Origin: Candidatus Parcubacteria bacterium
Lineage (GTDB): Bacteria; Patescibacteriota; Patescibacteriia; PEXW01
Direction: 5' to 3'
NCBI GenBank assembly: GCA_003597955.1
Contig: QZJU01000020.1
Span: 77,459 to 126,001 of the forward strand
Length of the DNA stretch: 48,543 bases
Shown: positions 48,013 through 48,543 of the stretch, in pieces
How positions within the stretch are numbered: the first letter of the stretch is position 1
How the letters are laid out: every line of letters begins with the position of its first letter
Notes under the pieces: generated by a model
What the model saw: the letters and a program-made list of their open reading frames with translations, nothing else
The model's database searches: none
Told to the model about the DNA's origin: nothing
Program-made: the position numbers and the translations under genes

Positions 48013-48543
48013 ATGTTTCTAAATAGATTGGGATCTGAAGCAATCCATGTTCAAAGAACATCACATCTAACATTTTTTCCCGAAGGAATAATGTCAGTAG
48101 AAGCTGGTCTCAAAATGTTGGGCTTCCTCCATGAACTCATAACTACTCTATTCGACGGGGTTAACATGAAGGAAATATTGCCAACAAAGACCTCCCAACA
48201 AATCAATATATTTCACGACCTGAATAATAAATTTATTGCCCTTGCTTCTGCATACATTGTACATGTTTGCACAATAGATCGCATTATAAGAAAAAGTTAC
48301 CTCGATATGAAGCGGGGTCTGGAAGAGACGGGGTACGGCTCCACTATCCCTGATGACACTCTAGAAATACAAAAACGCGAAAAAGAGATTGAGAATTATA
48401 AATGGTACAGAGACAAGGTATTTGCGCACACATCATTCTCAAAGCCTGTCAAGACCCCCAAAATTAAGACACTTTTTCGACGAGTGGGAGCAGCCGTTGG
48501 GCAAACAATACCGGCGGCATTTTCAGTACCGAATGAATACGGG
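48013..48543 (+). CDS. Unknown protein, partial, AT-rich codon use
   Basis: An open frame from an ATG at 48013 runs off the right edge (177 codons visible). A second in-frame ATG at 48091 has AAGGA only three bases upstream, so the start is uncertain. The visible part has LITTLFDGVNMKEIL, a helix with HDLNNKFIALASAYIVHVCTIDRII, and an acidic, charged stretch (IQKREKEIENYKWYRDKVF). It uses ATA, AGA and CTC codons more than its neighbours, which might reflect transfer. No family recognised. 47954-48012 holds nothing I can identify. Confidence 0.55.
   Translation, partial: MFLNRLGSEAIHVQRTSHLTFFPEGIMSVEAGLKMLGFLHELITTLFDGVNMKEILPTKTSQQINIFHDLNNKFIALASAYIVHVCTIDRIIRKSYLDMKRGLEETGYGSTIPDDTLEIQKREKEIENYKWYRDKVFAHTSFSKPVKTPKIKTLFRRVGAAVGQTIPAAFSVPNEYG

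Noticed and set aside
1-48543. Alternative genetic code with TGA as glycine
   Set aside because: Several genes end naturally at TGA with a terminator following, and no conserved Gly position requires TGA.

Overview
The window looks like a compact chromosome segment of a candidate-phyla-radiation bacterium (Patescibacteria, probably Parcubacteria-like). This rests on the small, tightly packed genes, asparagine-rich tethers in several unrelated exported proteins, a type IV secretion pilin-like membrane module fused to a giant Ig-repeat protein, a short primary-type sigma factor, and a run of small orphan genes each with its own promoter and terminator. TGA, TAA and TAG all act as stops, so code 11 fits. 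The lineage is an inference from content; no rRNA is present to confirm it.

Layout. 1-3660: a cut-off deacetylase-like protein, a cobalamin-riboswitch-controlled pair (DUF4430 lipoprotein plus DUF6580 membrane protein), an orphan gene, a small membrane protein and a CobA-type corrinoid adenosyltransferase. 3661-9285: an accessory region of about ten small single-gene transcription units, two tandem paralogue pairs, and several structured non-coding stretches. 9391-13767: nrdJ (B12-dependent ribonucleotide reductase) and nrdR, with a promoter carrying paired NrdR boxes. 13924-17213: ftsZ, ftsA, dagK-like and ybeY. 17221-27523: two thrombospondin-type-3 repeat membrane proteins and a roughly 2830-residue pilin/Ig surface protein. 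27585-30767: yqeY-like gene, rpsU, HIT protein, hisS and lepB. 30802-31146: tRNA-Val nested inside pieces of another tRNA. 31378-34891: LytR-CpsA-Psr protein, der and pth. 34875-35110: a probable minus-strand structured RNA. 35204-42410: mfd, a small orphan, dprA and topA. 42447-44001: three small orphans and a duplicated gene start. 44139-46791: parB, parA and a sigma-70 gene. 46965-47953: a small orphan, tRNA-fMet, a CAT-anticodon tRNA and tRNA-Leu, the last again nested inside pieces of another tRNA. 48013-end: a partial AT-rich unknown gene.

How the parts fit. The left third reads as a corrinoid economy: a B12 riboswitch controls a predicted capture/uptake pair, CobA would make adenosylcobalamin, and NrdJ would spend it on deoxynucleotide synthesis under NrdR control. 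No de novo corrin pathway is visible in the window. The minus-strand block from rpsU to ftsZ joins translation, surface-structure and division genes.

The most unusual signals are two cases of an intact tRNA lying between matching 5' and 3' pieces of a second, hairpin-interrupted tRNA; a minus-strand RNA whose closing stem is complete only when G-U pairs on that strand are allowed; two further structured intergenic RNAs; and a repeated CCCCGCACCAC inverted repeat that abuts -35 boxes. Annotations rest on reading the sequence only; no searches or folding programs were run.
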